A stretch of DNA of 64,000 nt from Chryseobacterium sp. JM1 (GCF_000737715.1 NZ_JPRN01000002.1:372001-436000), one strand, 5' to 3'; positions 27,002-36,771 are shown, counted from the first letter of the stretch. Notes: generated by a model from the letters alone, not told the origin. Made by a program: numbers and translations.

Positions 27002-27747
27002 TTTTTTCTTGCAAATTTCAGATCCAATTTTGTAGAAATTTAGAATATCGGTATAGTAAAGAGAGAAATGTGATTTTTTAAAGATTTTTTTTAACCACAA
27101 AAGTTTTAAATTCCTTAAATATTTTAGAATACTTTAGTTTCAAAAGTTTTTATATCCTGAAAACAGTAAGACCATATAAGCCGAAAATCCAAGATTTTCA
27201 TTGAACTTAAGTGTACTTTATATGTGGAATATTTTCATCTTAGAACTAACTAAAGTGTTCAATGAACTTCTGTCGTTTATATTTTCTTATCTCTCGCAGA
27301 TTTCTCAGATGAGGCAGATTTTAAGCATGTTCTTTAATAAAAGTCTTTGACTTTTTCTAAACTTATGTGCTCTTATATCCGCAATACATTTTACTTAAAA
27401 CAACTAAAGTGTTTAAAAACTTTTGTGGTTGATATTTTTTAACCACTGATCTTCATAGATGATAAGGCATGTTTTTTTTTGAAACATTAAGATCAATGAA
27501 GGATGTAAGATTAGTTAAGAAAAATCAAGTGATTTTTTAAGCTGTACGCCTTAAATCGAAGCTAAAACTTAATATTCTTAAAAGCTTAACAGAAAATCTT
27601 AATGGTTTGAATTTTTGCTTCGTACATAATACGGATAAGCAGATGAGAAAAAGTAAAAATCTGTATCATCTCGATCTGCGTGAAATTTTAAAATCATGCG
27701 ATCCGTAGTCCTATACTGCAAAAAATACCTGCCGGACAAGAATCATT
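27002..27747. other. Gene-free stretch with degenerate repeats
   Basis: About 750 AT-rich bases. Two diverged copies of a block containing AACTAAAGTGTT and GTTNATATTTT (around 27248-27290 and 27398-27442) and one member of a CTCGCAGATTT/GAGGCAGATTTT hairpin-like family (about 27288-27385) are visible. No coding sequence or promoter was recognised. Confidence 0.6.
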
Positions 27748-29034
27748 TTAAAGGTTTATAGAAAAAATATGGTGATTATTTTCAAATATGTAGGATACTT
27801 TCCATCCGTGGAATGTGGAAATCTCTTTGATAATGGCCAAACCTAGGCCGCTTCCGCCACTTTCTGATGATAATTTGGAAAATCTTTTAAACAAAAGACC
27901 GGCATTCAGTGGTTCTGTCCCGGAATTGGCCACTTCAAAAACTGAATGGGTCAGTTTCACTGAAATTGAACCATAAGCCGGCGTATGACGAATGGCATTT
28001 AACAGTAAATTATTGACCAGGATTTCAATCAGGCTGTTGTTTCCATTAACCTGTACCTGTGATGAGTTGTCTTGCTCTACTGAAATATTTTTTTGTTCAA
28101 AGTGTTCCTGTACTGCCTCCATACTTTGTTCTAAGATGGCATCAAACCGAATCTCCTCCGAATTATCAAACTGGTTGTTTTCTATCTTGGCAAGGAGTAA
28201 AAGATTTTTGTTGATCCGGGAACTTCTCGTTAAAGCTTTGTTCATTTCCTCAGCAATCCGGTATTGTTTTTCCGTGAGATCTTCACTTTGCAGTAAAATA
28301 TCTAATTTATTTTTCAGGATGGCTAACGGCGTCTGTAATTCGTGGGACGCATTTTCTGTAAATTCTTTCTGGGTTTTGTACACCGAAATATTGTGCTCGA
28401 TCAATTTGCTCAACGACTGATTTAATTCTTCAAACTCAGCAGTATCGGTTGGGTCAAATTCAATTTTAGTCTGACTGTTCAGATTAAATTTCTTCAATTT
28501 CTCCAAAGTATCCCTGAACGGCTTCCATACCGAATCCGAAAGCTTCCTGTTGATGAACAAAAGTCCTAAAACAATCATGATAAAGAAGAAAACGGTAGTT
28601 ATGGCAATAACCACAATGGTTTCCTGAGATTCTTCGATATTGGTTTCAACGGTAAAACGGAATGGTTTGTTATTAACGTAAATAATGGTTGAAAGTGTTC
28701 TGAAACGATCAATATTCGGTTCTTTGGTATAGGATTTCTGTTTTTCAAAAGTATAAATACTGTCTTTTAACAAGTCTCCTTTTTTTATATCCTGAATATC
28801 CGTTCCAGGTTGGATGCTGTTCCAGAGTTTTATACTTTCGGCCAGTTTCTGATCTGTCAGCTGCAAACGGTTCAGTTCGTAAGTCGTTTTCTCAGCGATA
28901 ATTTTATTGTGCTCATCCAGTTCAGCTTTCCAAATGGTATCCACCACCAGATAATACACAGGAATACTGATGGCCAGTACACAAAGTACATAGATCAGGA
29001 ATGGTTTGGTGATTTTGCTTAATAATGGTTTCAT
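27748..29034 (-). CDS. Sensor histidine kinase (HisKA/HATPase, OmpR partner)
   Basis: 428 residues. Membrane helices at about 10-30 and 135-160 enclose a periplasmic sensor of roughly 100 residues. The dimerisation domain has ENASHELQTPLAILKNKL (phospho-His) and the ATP domain NNLLLNAIRHTP and GSGLGLAIIKEIS. Encoded 11 bp after its response regulator. The signal is unknown. Confidence 0.95.
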   Translation of the reverse strand: MKPLLSKITKPFLIYVLCVLAISIPVYYLVVDTIWKAELDEHNKIIAEKTTYELNRLQLTDQKLAESIKLWNSIQPGTDIQDIKKGDLLKDSIYTFEKQKSYTKEPNIDRFRTLSTIIYVNNKPFRFTVETNIEESQETIVVIAITTVFFFIMIVLGLLFINRKLSDSVWKPFRDTLEKLKKFNLNSQTKIEFDPTDTAEFEELNQSLSKLIEHNISVYKTQKEFTENASHELQTPLAILKNKLDILLQSEDLTEKQYRIAEEMNKALTRSSRINKNLLLLAKIENNQFDNSEEIRFDAILEQSMEAVQEHFEQKNISVEQDNSSQVQVNGNNSLIEILVNNLLLNAIRHTPAYGSISVKLTHSVFEVANSGTEPLNAGLLFKRFSKLSSESGGSGLGLAIIKEISTFHGWKVSYIFENNHHIFSINL

Positions 29035-29045
29035 GTGTCCGTTAT

Positions 29046-29723
29046 TTAATTACTTTCCCATTTATATCCCGTTCCGTACACTGTTTTCAGATAATGATCG
29101 CAGCCGGCGTCATATAATTTCTTCTTCAGATTTTTCACATGGGCGTATACAAAATCATGATTGTCCAGCATATCTGCAAAATCTCCCGAAAGATGCTCTG
29201 CTAAAGTACTTTTAGAAATCACTCTGTTTTTGTTTCCAATAAAATAGATAAGTAAGTCAAATTCTTTTTTGGTGAGGATGATGGTCTGATCATTCACGGA
29301 AACTGTTTTTGCAAGCAGATCGATCTGTAATTCATTCTGTTTGATAATATTGGAGTTGCTGAACTGCTTTCTGCGGATGATAGAATAAATTCTGGCCATC
29401 AGTTCTGAGAGGTGAAAAGGTTTGGTGAGATAATCATCGGCTCCCAGCTGCAGCCCTTTTATTTTGTCGTCCAAAGCATTTTTAGCGGAGATAATGATCA
29501 CTCCGTCTTGCTTGTTTTGCTTTTTAAGTTCTTCTAAAATAGTAAGCCCGTTGCCATCCGGCAGCGTGATATCCAGCAGAATACAGTCATAATGAAAGGC
29601 TTCAATTTTACGCATCGCCTCACTAAATGTGGCTGCAAATTCACACAAATAGTTTTCCTCCGAAAGGTATTCGGAGATGCTTTTCGCCAGCTCGGTTTCG
29701 TCTTCTATGATCAGTAACTTCAT
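29046..29723 (-). CDS. OmpR/PhoB-family response regulator
   Basis: 225 residues. Receiver domain 1-120 (KLLIIEDETELAKSISEYL; phospho-acceptor in YDCILLDITLPDGNG; conserved Lys in YLTKPFHLSEL). Winged-helix DNA-binding domain 130-225 (LTKKEFDLLIYFIGNKNRV, YGTGYKWES). Two-gene operon with the kinase that follows. Confidence 0.95.
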   Translation of the reverse strand: MKLLIIEDETELAKSISEYLSEENYLCEFAATFSEAMRKIEAFHYDCILLDITLPDGNGLTILEELKKQNKQDGVIIISAKNALDDKIKGLQLGADDYLTKPFHLSELMARIYSIIRRKQFSNSNIIKQNELQIDLLAKTVSVNDQTIILTKKEFDLLIYFIGNKNRVISKSTLAEHLSGDFADMLDNHDFVYAHVKNLKKKLYDAGCDHYLKTVYGTGYKWESN

Positions 29724-29808
29724 AGTGCAAATCTAAATACTCAATTCTGAAGAAATTTTGAATTAATATAGAAAGAATATTTTATTCTATAAAGATATTA
29801 TTGAAAAG

Positions 29809-29826
29809 GCCCGGAAATTTCCGGGC
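29809..29826 (-). terminator. Terminator hairpin after the small hypothetical gene
   Basis: GCCCGGAAATTTCCGGGC, a perfect 18-bp palindrome, followed on the minus strand by CTTTTCAATAAT. It lies just after the stop of the 97-residue gene and shares its core with the palindrome at 22298. Confidence 0.7.
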
Positions 29827-29831
29827 TTTAC

Positions 29832-30125
29832 TTACATATCTTTGAATTTCAGTAATGATGCTTTTGAGGAATAGTTGCTTTGAAAAATAAACTTTCTTAT
29901 CTCTTGTACATAACCTTGAGTTTTACCCTCGCCAGTTTTAAAGATAAACTGAATCTTTTTTTTGATTGAATCGAAGAAAAAAGCATTACAATACTTCCCC
30001 CAATAAGTGTTGCCAAAAAATTTAAAATCATATTGTTTTATTTTAAAATGTAAACTGTTAAAAAACTTCTGTAATGTCATTTTGTAAGTGACTGGTACAA
30101 ATCTAATTATCCGAAAGGTATTCAT
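29832..30125 (-). CDS. Small basic hypothetical protein
   Basis: 97 residues, rich in Phe and Lys, no clear signal peptide. It is followed immediately by a terminator hairpin and has its own upstream spacer, so it behaves as a monocistronic gene. The family was not recognised. Segments such as FKIKQYDFKFFGNTYWGKYC and FIFKTGEGKTQGYVQEI suggest a small mixed alpha-beta fold. Could be chance, but the terminator at its stop favours a real gene. Confidence 0.5.
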   Translation of the reverse strand: MNTFRIIRFVPVTYKMTLQKFFNSLHFKIKQYDFKFFGNTYWGKYCNAFFFDSIKKKIQFIFKTGEGKTQGYVQEIRKFIFQSNYSSKASLLKFKDM

Positions 30126-30301
30126 TGCCCTCTATTTTGACATTAATTAAAAAATTACATCCTTTATTTAAAAAAAACAGGCAATGAACTGAAAAACAAG
30201 TCAATAAACACATTAAAATTTAACCTTTTTTTTCTTCTCGTCAGAGAAACAAATCGATTTCATATCTCTAAGAAGACTTTACAGATAAAACAGCCACAAA
30301 A

Positions 30302-30326
30302 AACCGGAGCCCTAAAAGCTCCGGTT
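30302..30326 (-). terminator. Terminator of the SusC/SusD operon
   Basis: AACCGGAGC, 7-base loop, GCTCCGGTT, then TTTTGTGG on the minus strand, 50 bp after the SusD stop. Confidence 0.85.
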
Positions 30327-30377
30327 ATCCTATTTTTAATCATCATCCATTCTAAAACAAATCTGTGATCCGCTTTA

Positions 30378-31838
30378 TCAATTCTGTATAATCTGCGGAT
30401 TGTTATTGATCTCTTTGTTTGGAATCTGGAATATGAATTTATCCGGTGAAAGATTCAGTCTTCCGAACGTATGGTTAGTTCCCGTATATATTCTTTCCAA
30501 AGGAATTCCCAGTCTTTTCATATCAAACCAGGCATAACCTTCGCCCCAAAGTTCAATTCTTTTTTGAAGAATGATCTCATTGATGAGGTCGTTTCCTGTC
30601 TTGATGGATAAAGTGTAGGCACTGTTTCTTTTGGACGTGATTTCATATAAAACCTGTCTGGCTTCTGTTTCTTTTCCCTGTCTGGCCAATGCTTCAGCTT
30701 CTATATAATAAAGTGAGGACGCTCTGATGTAGATATAATCTCCCTCAAAAAGCGTAGGATCTTTAAATTTCCAGTTCACATAAGCAGGATAGTTTTTCGT
30801 CTTCGCGTTGAAAGTATAGGCAGCGCTCTGGCTTCCATTGAATACCTTTTTACGGTAATCGGTGTTGGGTATCGCATCATAAAGACGTTTATCGATCAGC
30901 TTGTAAATTTTTGCTGCACCCGCATAGCCTTCGTTGGTATTATCAAACATAGAGAAGAAAGAAGCATAATAGTTCCCGATACTCATGGTAGATACCGTGT
31001 TATGGAAACCCCATAAAACCTCAGGATTATTAATATTTGAGAATCCTGTAGTGGTATAATCATTTTCCGTCATCAATGCAATTCCTTGCTTGCTTTCATT
31101 GGCGTATTTTCCGGCTCTGATATAATCTCCCGTTTCCAGATATATTTCAGAGGCAATGGCTTTCGCTGTTCTCTGATCAATCTGAGCTCTGGACGGACGT
31201 GCATACGTATCCAGAAGAACGATAGATTCTTCAATATCTCTTTTAATCTGCAGATAAACATCTGAAACCGATGATCTTGCAAGGCCGATACTTTGGTTAC
31301 TGCTCGTCAGTACCAACGGAAGTCCCGGAGCTGACTGATTGTCTTTGTAGCTTTTAGCATAGAAACGAACCAGATAAAAATAGGAGTACGCTCTCAGGGC
31401 AAGCAACTGTCCTTTGATGGCTGCATTATTGTTTTTAGTGTCGCTTTTTAAATCATCAAGAAGCTTATTGATCACAAATATCCTTGCATAAAAAGTAGTC
31501 CACACAAATTCTGATGCAGAATTACTCGCATTGGTCGCTTCATAATTGTAAAACATTCCCAGATGCTGATTGGTGGCTTGTATCACATCATTCGACATCA
31601 GATCAGATCCTCCTTTTATCGCCATAATTCCGAAATCAGAATGTGCTGTAGAGCCTCCTGCTCCATTACTGCGGAGATCCAGATAGATTCCACCCAGTAT
31701 TTTTTCGGGTTTGGACTGGTCGTTACTTAACTGTTCACCGGAAATATCGCCTTCCGGAAGTGTATTTAGATCATTGGCACAGCTGTTTGTGATCATACTG
31801 ATGGATAAAGCTGCTATAAAATATTTTATTGTTTTCAT
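30378..31838 (-). CDS. SusD/RagB-family nutrient-binding lipoprotein
   Basis: 486 residues, lipoprotein signal (ALSISMITNSC). Helical repeat segments typical of SusD (QLLALRAYSYFYLVRFYAKS; C-terminal ELWGEGYAWFDMKRLG). It caps the SusC channel on the cell surface and binds the ligand. Starts 7 bp after the SusC stop. No glycoside hydrolase, sulfatase or peptidase gene is attached, so the ligand is open; shared regulation with the cysteine cluster (see findings) suggests a sulfur-containing one. Confidence 0.95.
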   Translation of the reverse strand: MKTIKYFIAALSISMITNSCANDLNTLPEGDISGEQLSNDQSKPEKILGGIYLDLRSNGAGGSTAHSDFGIMAIKGGSDLMSNDVIQATNQHLGMFYNYEATNASNSASEFVWTTFYARIFVINKLLDDLKSDTKNNNAAIKGQLLALRAYSYFYLVRFYAKSYKDNQSAPGLPLVLTSSNQSIGLARSSVSDVYLQIKRDIEESIVLLDTYARPSRAQIDQRTAKAIASEIYLETGDYIRAGKYANESKQGIALMTENDYTTTGFSNINNPEVLWGFHNTVSTMSIGNYYASFFSMFDNTNEGYAGAAKIYKLIDKRLYDAIPNTDYRKKVFNGSQSAAYTFNAKTKNYPAYVNWKFKDPTLFEGDYIYIRASSLYYIEAEALARQGKETEARQVLYEITSKRNSAYTLSIKTGNDLINEIILQKRIELWGEGYAWFDMKRLGIPLERIYTGTNHTFGRLNLSPDKFIFQIPNKEINNNPQIIQN

Positions 31839-31845
31839 CTGTTTT

Positions 31846-34800
31846 TTAAAAGTTTAATTTGAAGCCTAAAGAAACGCTTGACAGCAATGAATATCGGTAT
31901 GCATCTGATACTCCGGTTAAGGACGCTCTCGGATCATACCCTTTTCTTTTAGACCATAGGTAAAGATTATTTCCTGTGACATATATTTTCAGCCCTGAAA
32001 GACCAGCCTGTTGTGCAAAACTCTCCGGCAGCTGATACGATAAAGTGACATCCTGAAGGCTGATGTAATCCGATTTAATCAGATACAGCGTAGAATTCCC
32101 GTTCTGATTGGTTGAGGTCAGATCTACTCTTGGCAGGGCTGCATTCGGGTTTTCCGGTGTCCAGGTTTTGCTCAGATCCGTTGAATAATTGGAAGCATAC
32201 GTATCTGAATGGAATAAAGATCTGTAGATGTCATCATAGCCATAGCCTCCGAACTGGTAGGCAAAATTAACCGCCAGACTGATCCCTTTATACGTAAAAT
32301 CTGTCCCGAAACCACCATATACTTTAGGAATCGCTGATTTTCCGGTGTTATAGTCTGTCGCCTCTTTATAATTATTGGTAATCGTTCTTTCCTCTCTTTG
32401 TGTCGCTGGGTTAAATACTGTTTTATACCATTGTGCATCCCCGTTTCCAGGATTTACGCCTGCAAATTCTTTCAGATAGTAGGTATATCTGTCGCCGCCT
32501 TCCGACAGAATAAACAGACCGCTTACAAGCCCTGTATTTCGCTGCTCAGCAGGTAGTTTCGTGATTTTGTTTTTGTAATGGGTCGCATTTCCGTATACAT
32601 TCCACTGAAGCTGCTCTGAACGGAGAATTTCCAGATTCAGATTGGCCTGAACTCCTTTGTTGATCATATCTCCGATGTTTCCGTATTTGATAAACGAACC
32701 TGCGTTGGATGGAGGCAAAGGAAGCGCATAGATCATATCTGAGACTTTTCTCTCAAAATAATCGGCATTCAGATTAATTCTGTTTTTTAAAAGGGAGATT
32801 TCAAATCCGGCATTCCGATTTTTAGAAGTTTCCCATTTCAGATCTTTATTTCCCTGTTTTTTAAGGGAGAGAACTGGTTTGTCATCTCCAAAATTGTTGA
32901 TTCCGTAGATATCCTGATAGGCATAATAATCTCTTGCAGAACCGTCCAGCAGGATGTTATCATTTCCCTGCTGCCCGTAAGATGCTTTTAATCTTAATGA
33001 ATTGATAACGGTGTTGTCTTTAAGGAAATCTTCTTTAGCCACATTCCAGGCTACGCCCAAACCGTAAAAATTACCCCATCTGCTCTCCGGAGAAAACACG
33101 GAAGAACCGTCTCTTCTGATATTGGCATTGAAGAAATATTTACTGTCATAATTATAGAGCAATCTCGTAAAATAGCCTTCCACAGCATACTCATAACCAT
33201 TTCCGGATAAATCTGTGATTCTTACGGCATTATCAAAAGACAACGAATTGGGTAATAAAAGCTGTTGCTTAGTTCCTGAAAAACCGTCATTTTTTATTTT
33301 ATTCAACTCATGTCCCGCCAGAATATTGAAGCTGTGTTTATCAAATTTCTTCTGATACGTCAACAATTGCTGGTGGTTTAAGGTATATTTAAAAGCAGAT
33401 CCCATATTGATGTTCCCTCCTACCGATGAAGAAGTTCCTCCCAACGTGTTTCCGAACTGAAGGTTTTTTGTATTTTCCAGATAACCTCCGAAATTGTAGG
33501 TGAAGTCTAATCCTTTGATAATTTCATAGTTCAATCCTAAATTAATATTCGTTATATTGTTGGTTGTCTGCGATTTATCATACTGAAGATTCCCTACAGG
33601 ATTTTCAAAAACGGCGTAAGATCTTGTAGCCCCATTAGGTCCCTGCCCATCTCCGTAATCATATAATACCTGCCCGCTGTTGTCATAAAGAATATTGTAA
33701 TTGTTATCCCTTAGAAAAACGGGATAAAAAGGTGCTATATTTCTCGCAAACTGAAACGGATTGGAAAATCCACCTGTTTCTCCAAAATCCTGTTTGCTGT
33801 ACGTATAGGAAAGACTGCTGGTCAATTTTAATTTGGAAGTAATAGTATAATCCAGATTGGACCTTATCCCAAATCTTTCAAATCCTGATCCGATAAGATA
33901 TCCCTTATCATCTAGGTAATTTAATGAAGTATACGATTTTACCTGGTCGCTGTTTGCTGTAATTCCTATGCTGGCTTCTCTCCTTAATCCCTGTTTAAAA
34001 ATCAGTTTTTTCCAGTTGTCCTGGTATAATAATTTAGCATCAGGATTAAATACCCCATCCTTTCCGATGAGTTGGCTAAAAGGTACGTTGTAAGCATTAT
34101 ACCCTAATTTATTCAAAGCTGCAAGGCCTACATCATGAGGACTTGTTCCGGAAGAAACTGCTCCAGGCTGCGTTAATCTTGCCACTTCACCCACTCTTGC
34201 GCGGTTATAATACGCAGTATAATAATCCTGTGGCGATGTATACACCGAATAGTCTTCAATCGACCTGAAATTCACCCCGGTTTTCACATCTGCTTCGATG
34301 TGGAGGCCTTTGGACTTACCTCTTTTCGTATTCACGATGATCACCCCGTTTGCCCCTCTGGAGCCATACAGAGCATTGGATGAAGCATCCTCAAGAAAAG
34401 AAATGCTCTCGATATCCGAACCCGGAATGCTGTTCAGGTTTCCGTTGTAAGGGATTCCATCAAGAACAATGAGTGGGTCACTCGATGCATTAATGGAACC
34501 TATTCCTCTCATTCTGATGACAGGCTGTGATCCCGGCTGACCGGATGATATCACCTGTACCCCGGCTACTTTTCCCCCAAGTCCCTGAAGGATATTTCCA
34601 TTTTGAAGATTAGCCAGATCTTTGGTTTTCAGTGACTGTACCGATCCTGTTATTTCCTCTTTTTTCTGCTTTCCGAATGCGACTACGACCACTTCCTTGA
34701 TGGCCTGTTCTTTCGAAATACTGTCTTTTTCCTGTGCAAAGGCAAATTCTGCAACCAGAATCAGGGCCAATGCACCGATTTTACACTGTGTTCTCCTCAT
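31846..34800 (-). CDS. SusC/RagA-type TonB-linked outer-membrane transporter
   Basis: 984 residues from the ATG at 34800, which starts the signal peptide (ALALILVAEFAFAQ); 12 further codons are open upstream. It lacks the usual N-terminal carboxypeptidase-like domain: the TonB box region (IKEVVVVAFGKQKKEEITGS) follows the signal directly. Then come the plug (VISSGQPGSQPVIRMRGIGS, NALYGSRGANGVIIVNTKRG) and a large barrel ending LGFKLNF. It imports a ligand bound by the SusD partner. A long structured leader precedes it. Confidence 0.94.
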   Translation of the reverse strand: MRRTQCKIGALALILVAEFAFAQEKDSISKEQAIKEVVVVAFGKQKKEEITGSVQSLKTKDLANLQNGNILQGLGGKVAGVQVISSGQPGSQPVIRMRGIGSINASSDPLIVLDGIPYNGNLNSIPGSDIESISFLEDASSNALYGSRGANGVIIVNTKRGKSKGLHIEADVKTGVNFRSIEDYSVYTSPQDYYTAYYNRARVGEVARLTQPGAVSSGTSPHDVGLAALNKLGYNAYNVPFSQLIGKDGVFNPDAKLLYQDNWKKLIFKQGLRREASIGITANSDQVKSYTSLNYLDDKGYLIGSGFERFGIRSNLDYTITSKLKLTSSLSYTYSKQDFGETGGFSNPFQFARNIAPFYPVFLRDNNYNILYDNSGQVLYDYGDGQGPNGATRSYAVFENPVGNLQYDKSQTTNNITNINLGLNYEIIKGLDFTYNFGGYLENTKNLQFGNTLGGTSSSVGGNINMGSAFKYTLNHQQLLTYQKKFDKHSFNILAGHELNKIKNDGFSGTKQQLLLPNSLSFDNAVRITDLSGNGYEYAVEGYFTRLLYNYDSKYFFNANIRRDGSSVFSPESRWGNFYGLGVAWNVAKEDFLKDNTVINSLRLKASYGQQGNDNILLDGSARDYYAYQDIYGINNFGDDKPVLSLKKQGNKDLKWETSKNRNAGFEISLLKNRINLNADYFERKVSDMIYALPLPPSNAGSFIKYGNIGDMINKGVQANLNLEILRSEQLQWNVYGNATHYKNKITKLPAEQRNTGLVSGLFILSEGGDRYTYYLKEFAGVNPGNGDAQWYKTVFNPATQREERTITNNYKEATDYNTGKSAIPKVYGGFGTDFTYKGISLAVNFAYQFGGYGYDDIYRSLFHSDTYASNYSTDLSKTWTPENPNAALPRVDLTSTNQNGNSTLYLIKSDYISLQDVTLSYQLPESFAQQAGLSGLKIYVTGNNLYLWSKRKGYDPRASLTGVSDAYRYSLLSSVSLGFKLNF

Positions 34801-34844
34801 TATATGAATTTTAGATTTAAAGTTGAATGAATGCATTGCTGTTT

Positions 34845-34936
34845 TTCCCTCCGGTCAGGGAACAAGAATCCCCTTCTCCCTTTTTCAGGGAGATTGTCAG
34901 ATAGAAAATGTTGAAACTGACAGGAGATTACCTGTC
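34845..34936 (-). promoter_or_regulatory. Structured 5' leader of susC: three hairpins
   Basis: Between the Cys-rich mini-ORF and susC lie three perfect 6-bp hairpins: GACAGG/CCTGTC (34919-34936), TCTCCC/GGGAGA (34875-34893) and TTCCCT/AGGGAA (34845-34862). GGGA of the second can also pair with TCCC of the third, giving alternative folds. None is followed by a T run, so a classical terminator is not evident. Control of translation or stability is possible. Confidence 0.4.
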
Positions 34937-34996
34937 TTAAGAAATTTTGAAATTACTTCTCCTTAATTCCTACAGCAATGTCTGTGTTTTTGAATT

Positions 34997-35152
34997 TTAG
35001 ACCTTGGTCATCATTCCGCACATCATACCATCAAAACACATATCGTGAATGATAAGATGGCGCTGTGAAAGGCATACACTTCCACAACAATTCTGAGTGA
35101 TTATCCCAGCTTTATTGATGTATAAGTAAGAATTAACTGAATTTTTATTCAT
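34997..35152 (-). CDS. Cys-rich 51-residue leader ORF upstream of susC
   Basis: ATG at 35152, TAA at 34997, same strand as susC and about 200 bp before it. The peptide contains QNCCGSVCLSQRHLIIHD and MCFDGMMCGMM, with five Cys and several Met in the last 30 residues. It is the first ORF after the likely promoter/operator region. Such an ORF could sense cysteine supply through ribosome stalling, as known for Cys leader peptides in other phyla. A chance ORF cannot be excluded. Confidence 0.45.
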   Translation of the reverse strand: MNKNSVNSYLYINKAGIITQNCCGSVCLSQRHLIIHDMCFDGMMCGMMTKV

Positions 35153-35242
35153 GAGAATAAATTTTAACTTTTTTTAACTGTGTCAAAAGTATTTAATTAT
35201 TCACGAACTCAATCAAGTGAACGTATGAGATAAATCATATAA

Positions 35243-35263
35243 GTCCACTAAATTAGTAGACTA
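35243..35263. promoter_or_regulatory. Putative Rrf2-type operator upstream of the SusC/SusD leader
   Basis: GTCCACTAAATTAGTAGACTA: an imperfect palindrome (TCCACTAA/TTAGTAGAC) sharing AAATTAGTAG and flanking positions with the site in front of cysH (60976-60999), in the same orientation relative to the gene. A weak promoter (TTTA, 23 bp, TACGTTCA on the minus strand) can be drawn with its -33 inside the site, as at cysH. Confidence 0.55.
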
Positions 35264-35479
35264 TTAAAAATACTTAAACGATTTGTGAATTAATTGTTTG
35301 CCTCTTTATGTAGAAACCCCTCAATATATTTTTTGAAACAGCGGTATCACTTTTCCGGTTTCAGATATAATCTTCTGAAAACCGCACTGGATCAGCATTG
35401 TTCTAAAATGATTTATGTTACTGAAAATCAAAACAAAATGTTGTAAATTTATTAAGCGTAAAAACAGTGTTTTCCCCCT

Positions 35480-35509
35480 TTTGTAGAGTTAAGCAGTTCC
35501 CTAATTTTG
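35480..35509 (+). promoter_or_regulatory. Consensus Bacteroidota promoter of the lipoprotein/two-component operon
   Basis: TTTG at 35480-35483, 18-base spacer, TAATTTTG at 35502-35509 (TANNTTTG). The ATG follows 26 bp later. The best-matching vegetative promoter seen on the plus strand. Confidence 0.75.
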
Positions 35510-35535
35510 TTTTATAAAATTAAAAACCATAAAAA

Positions 35536-36099
35536 ATGAAAACTCCTTTTCTAGTCAAAAATCTAAGACCGCTTCTGGCTGTTCTTATTTTAAGTTTTTG
35601 CACGTTAAGCTGCACCCGCTGCTCCAACCCGCCTACAGAACCTGTAAGCGACAGCTACAAAAAGAAGCTGATCAGCTACAAGGAAGGCAAGATCCTTTAT
35701 GATGAATATACCGTAACCAACAATGCCGTTCTTACCAAATACCGAAATGGAGATCCCGATTCCCGCTGGTATTGGTTTTCTGTAGAAGATCTGGAAGGCT
35801 ATCTTAAATATGTAAAGGAAACTGCCAAAAAACAGAATCTGAAAAACCCGGGAATCCGAATTTACATGGGAAAATATCCTATAAATCATCCTAAAAATAA
35901 AATGGCCAAGCCAGAGTATGCCGGCTATCAAACCATCTTTTTAGTTCCTACTGCTAAGAATCTGAAAAGAGATTCTGCAGGAAATATGTCCAGAACCATG
36001 AGAAGCACCGATGAAAATTTAAATGTACAGGAAATGGAAGTTCTGAATATGACCAATCTTGCTCCTCCACCAAAAGTGTCCACAGCAGATATGCCATAA
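35536..36099 (+). CDS. Lipoprotein, unknown family
   Basis: 187 residues; signal peptide with lipobox (LILSFCTLSC, followed by TRCSNPP). The mature part has a compact segment (RWYWFSVEDLEGYLKYVKE) and a strand pair ending YAGYQTIFLVPTAKN. Not recognised. First gene of an operon with a membrane protein, a sensor kinase and a response regulator, so it may be an accessory sensor component. Confidence 0.75.
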   Translation: MKTPFLVKNLRPLLAVLILSFCTLSCTRCSNPPTEPVSDSYKKKLISYKEGKILYDEYTVTNNAVLTKYRNGDPDSRWYWFSVEDLEGYLKYVKETAKKQNLKNPGIRIYMGKYPINHPKNKMAKPEYAGYQTIFLVPTAKNLKRDSAGNMSRTMRSTDENLNVQEMEVLNMTNLAPPPKVSTADMP

Positions 36100-36111
36100 A
36101 AAAATAAAGCC

Positions 36112-36756
36112 ATGAACTGGAATATAGAAATCGGGAAGCAAATCACCATGATTATATCTATCTGCGTGATGGTTTTTATGGTCATCAAATACAGAAAAAT
36201 AGGGAAAGAGAATTTATTTTTTATTGTTGGGTACATATTATTTACAGTAATTGATATTTTTTGTTATTTCTATTTTAAATCCACCAACCTTTCTACCGAA
36301 ATATTTTTCGTGATTGGCTTCTTAATGATTGTATTTTTCCTCTATTTGCTGTATTATTTTCAATTGCTCTATTGGCCGGTTCTGAAAAAAATTCAGTTAA
36401 TCCTGTTGATCCTTTTTGTAATCAATATTATCGTAATGTTTTATATAGAGGACGATCTCCTGCATCATTTTTCATTTAATATGCTGTATACGGATATTCT
36501 TTTACTGATGTTTTCCATTATTTTATTTTTATATCAGACTTTTAATTCAGATAAAATACTGGATCTTAATAATTATCTGCCTTTCTAGATTTCAGTCTCT
36601 TTACTGATTTTATTTATTGGAAGTATTCCTATTTTATATTTCAGAACCACCGTATCCCAGCATATTTATTTCTTTATCTTATTTATGCTAAACCTTATCA
36701 GTAACGGAATACTTGTCCTAGGACTAATTTGGAACAAACAGGAGAAACTCAGATAA
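36112..36756 (+). pseudogene. Six- to seven-helix membrane protein interrupted by an in-frame TAG
   Basis: The frame from ATG 36112 reads 158 codons to TAG at 36586-36588, then continues in the same frame for 55 more codons to TAA at 36754-36756, 15 bp before the kinase start. The downstream part encodes two further hydrophobic helices (SLLILFIGSIPILYF and YFFILFMLNLISNGILVL) and a basic end (WNKQEKLR), so the intact protein would have 214 residues. It looks like a recent nonsense mutation, a suppressed stop or a sequencing error. The truncated 158-residue product may still insert in the membrane. Family unknown; the neighbours suggest a signalling accessory. Confidence 0.75.
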
Positions 36757-36771
36757 ACATCCTTTTGAAGC

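Noticed and set aside
30378..34800. SusC/SusD pair as a polysaccharide utilisation locus
   Set aside because: No carbohydrate-active enzyme, sulfatase or hybrid regulator is adjacent; the shared operator points to sulfur control instead.
34845..34936. susC leader hairpins as a classical transcription attenuator
   Set aside because: None of the three stems is followed by a T run on the minus strand, so no intrinsic terminator is formed.
36586..36588. TAG as a pyrrolysine or other recoded codon
   Set aside because: No pyl genes or structured insertion element visible, and Bacteroidota do not normally recode TAG; mutation or error is simpler.
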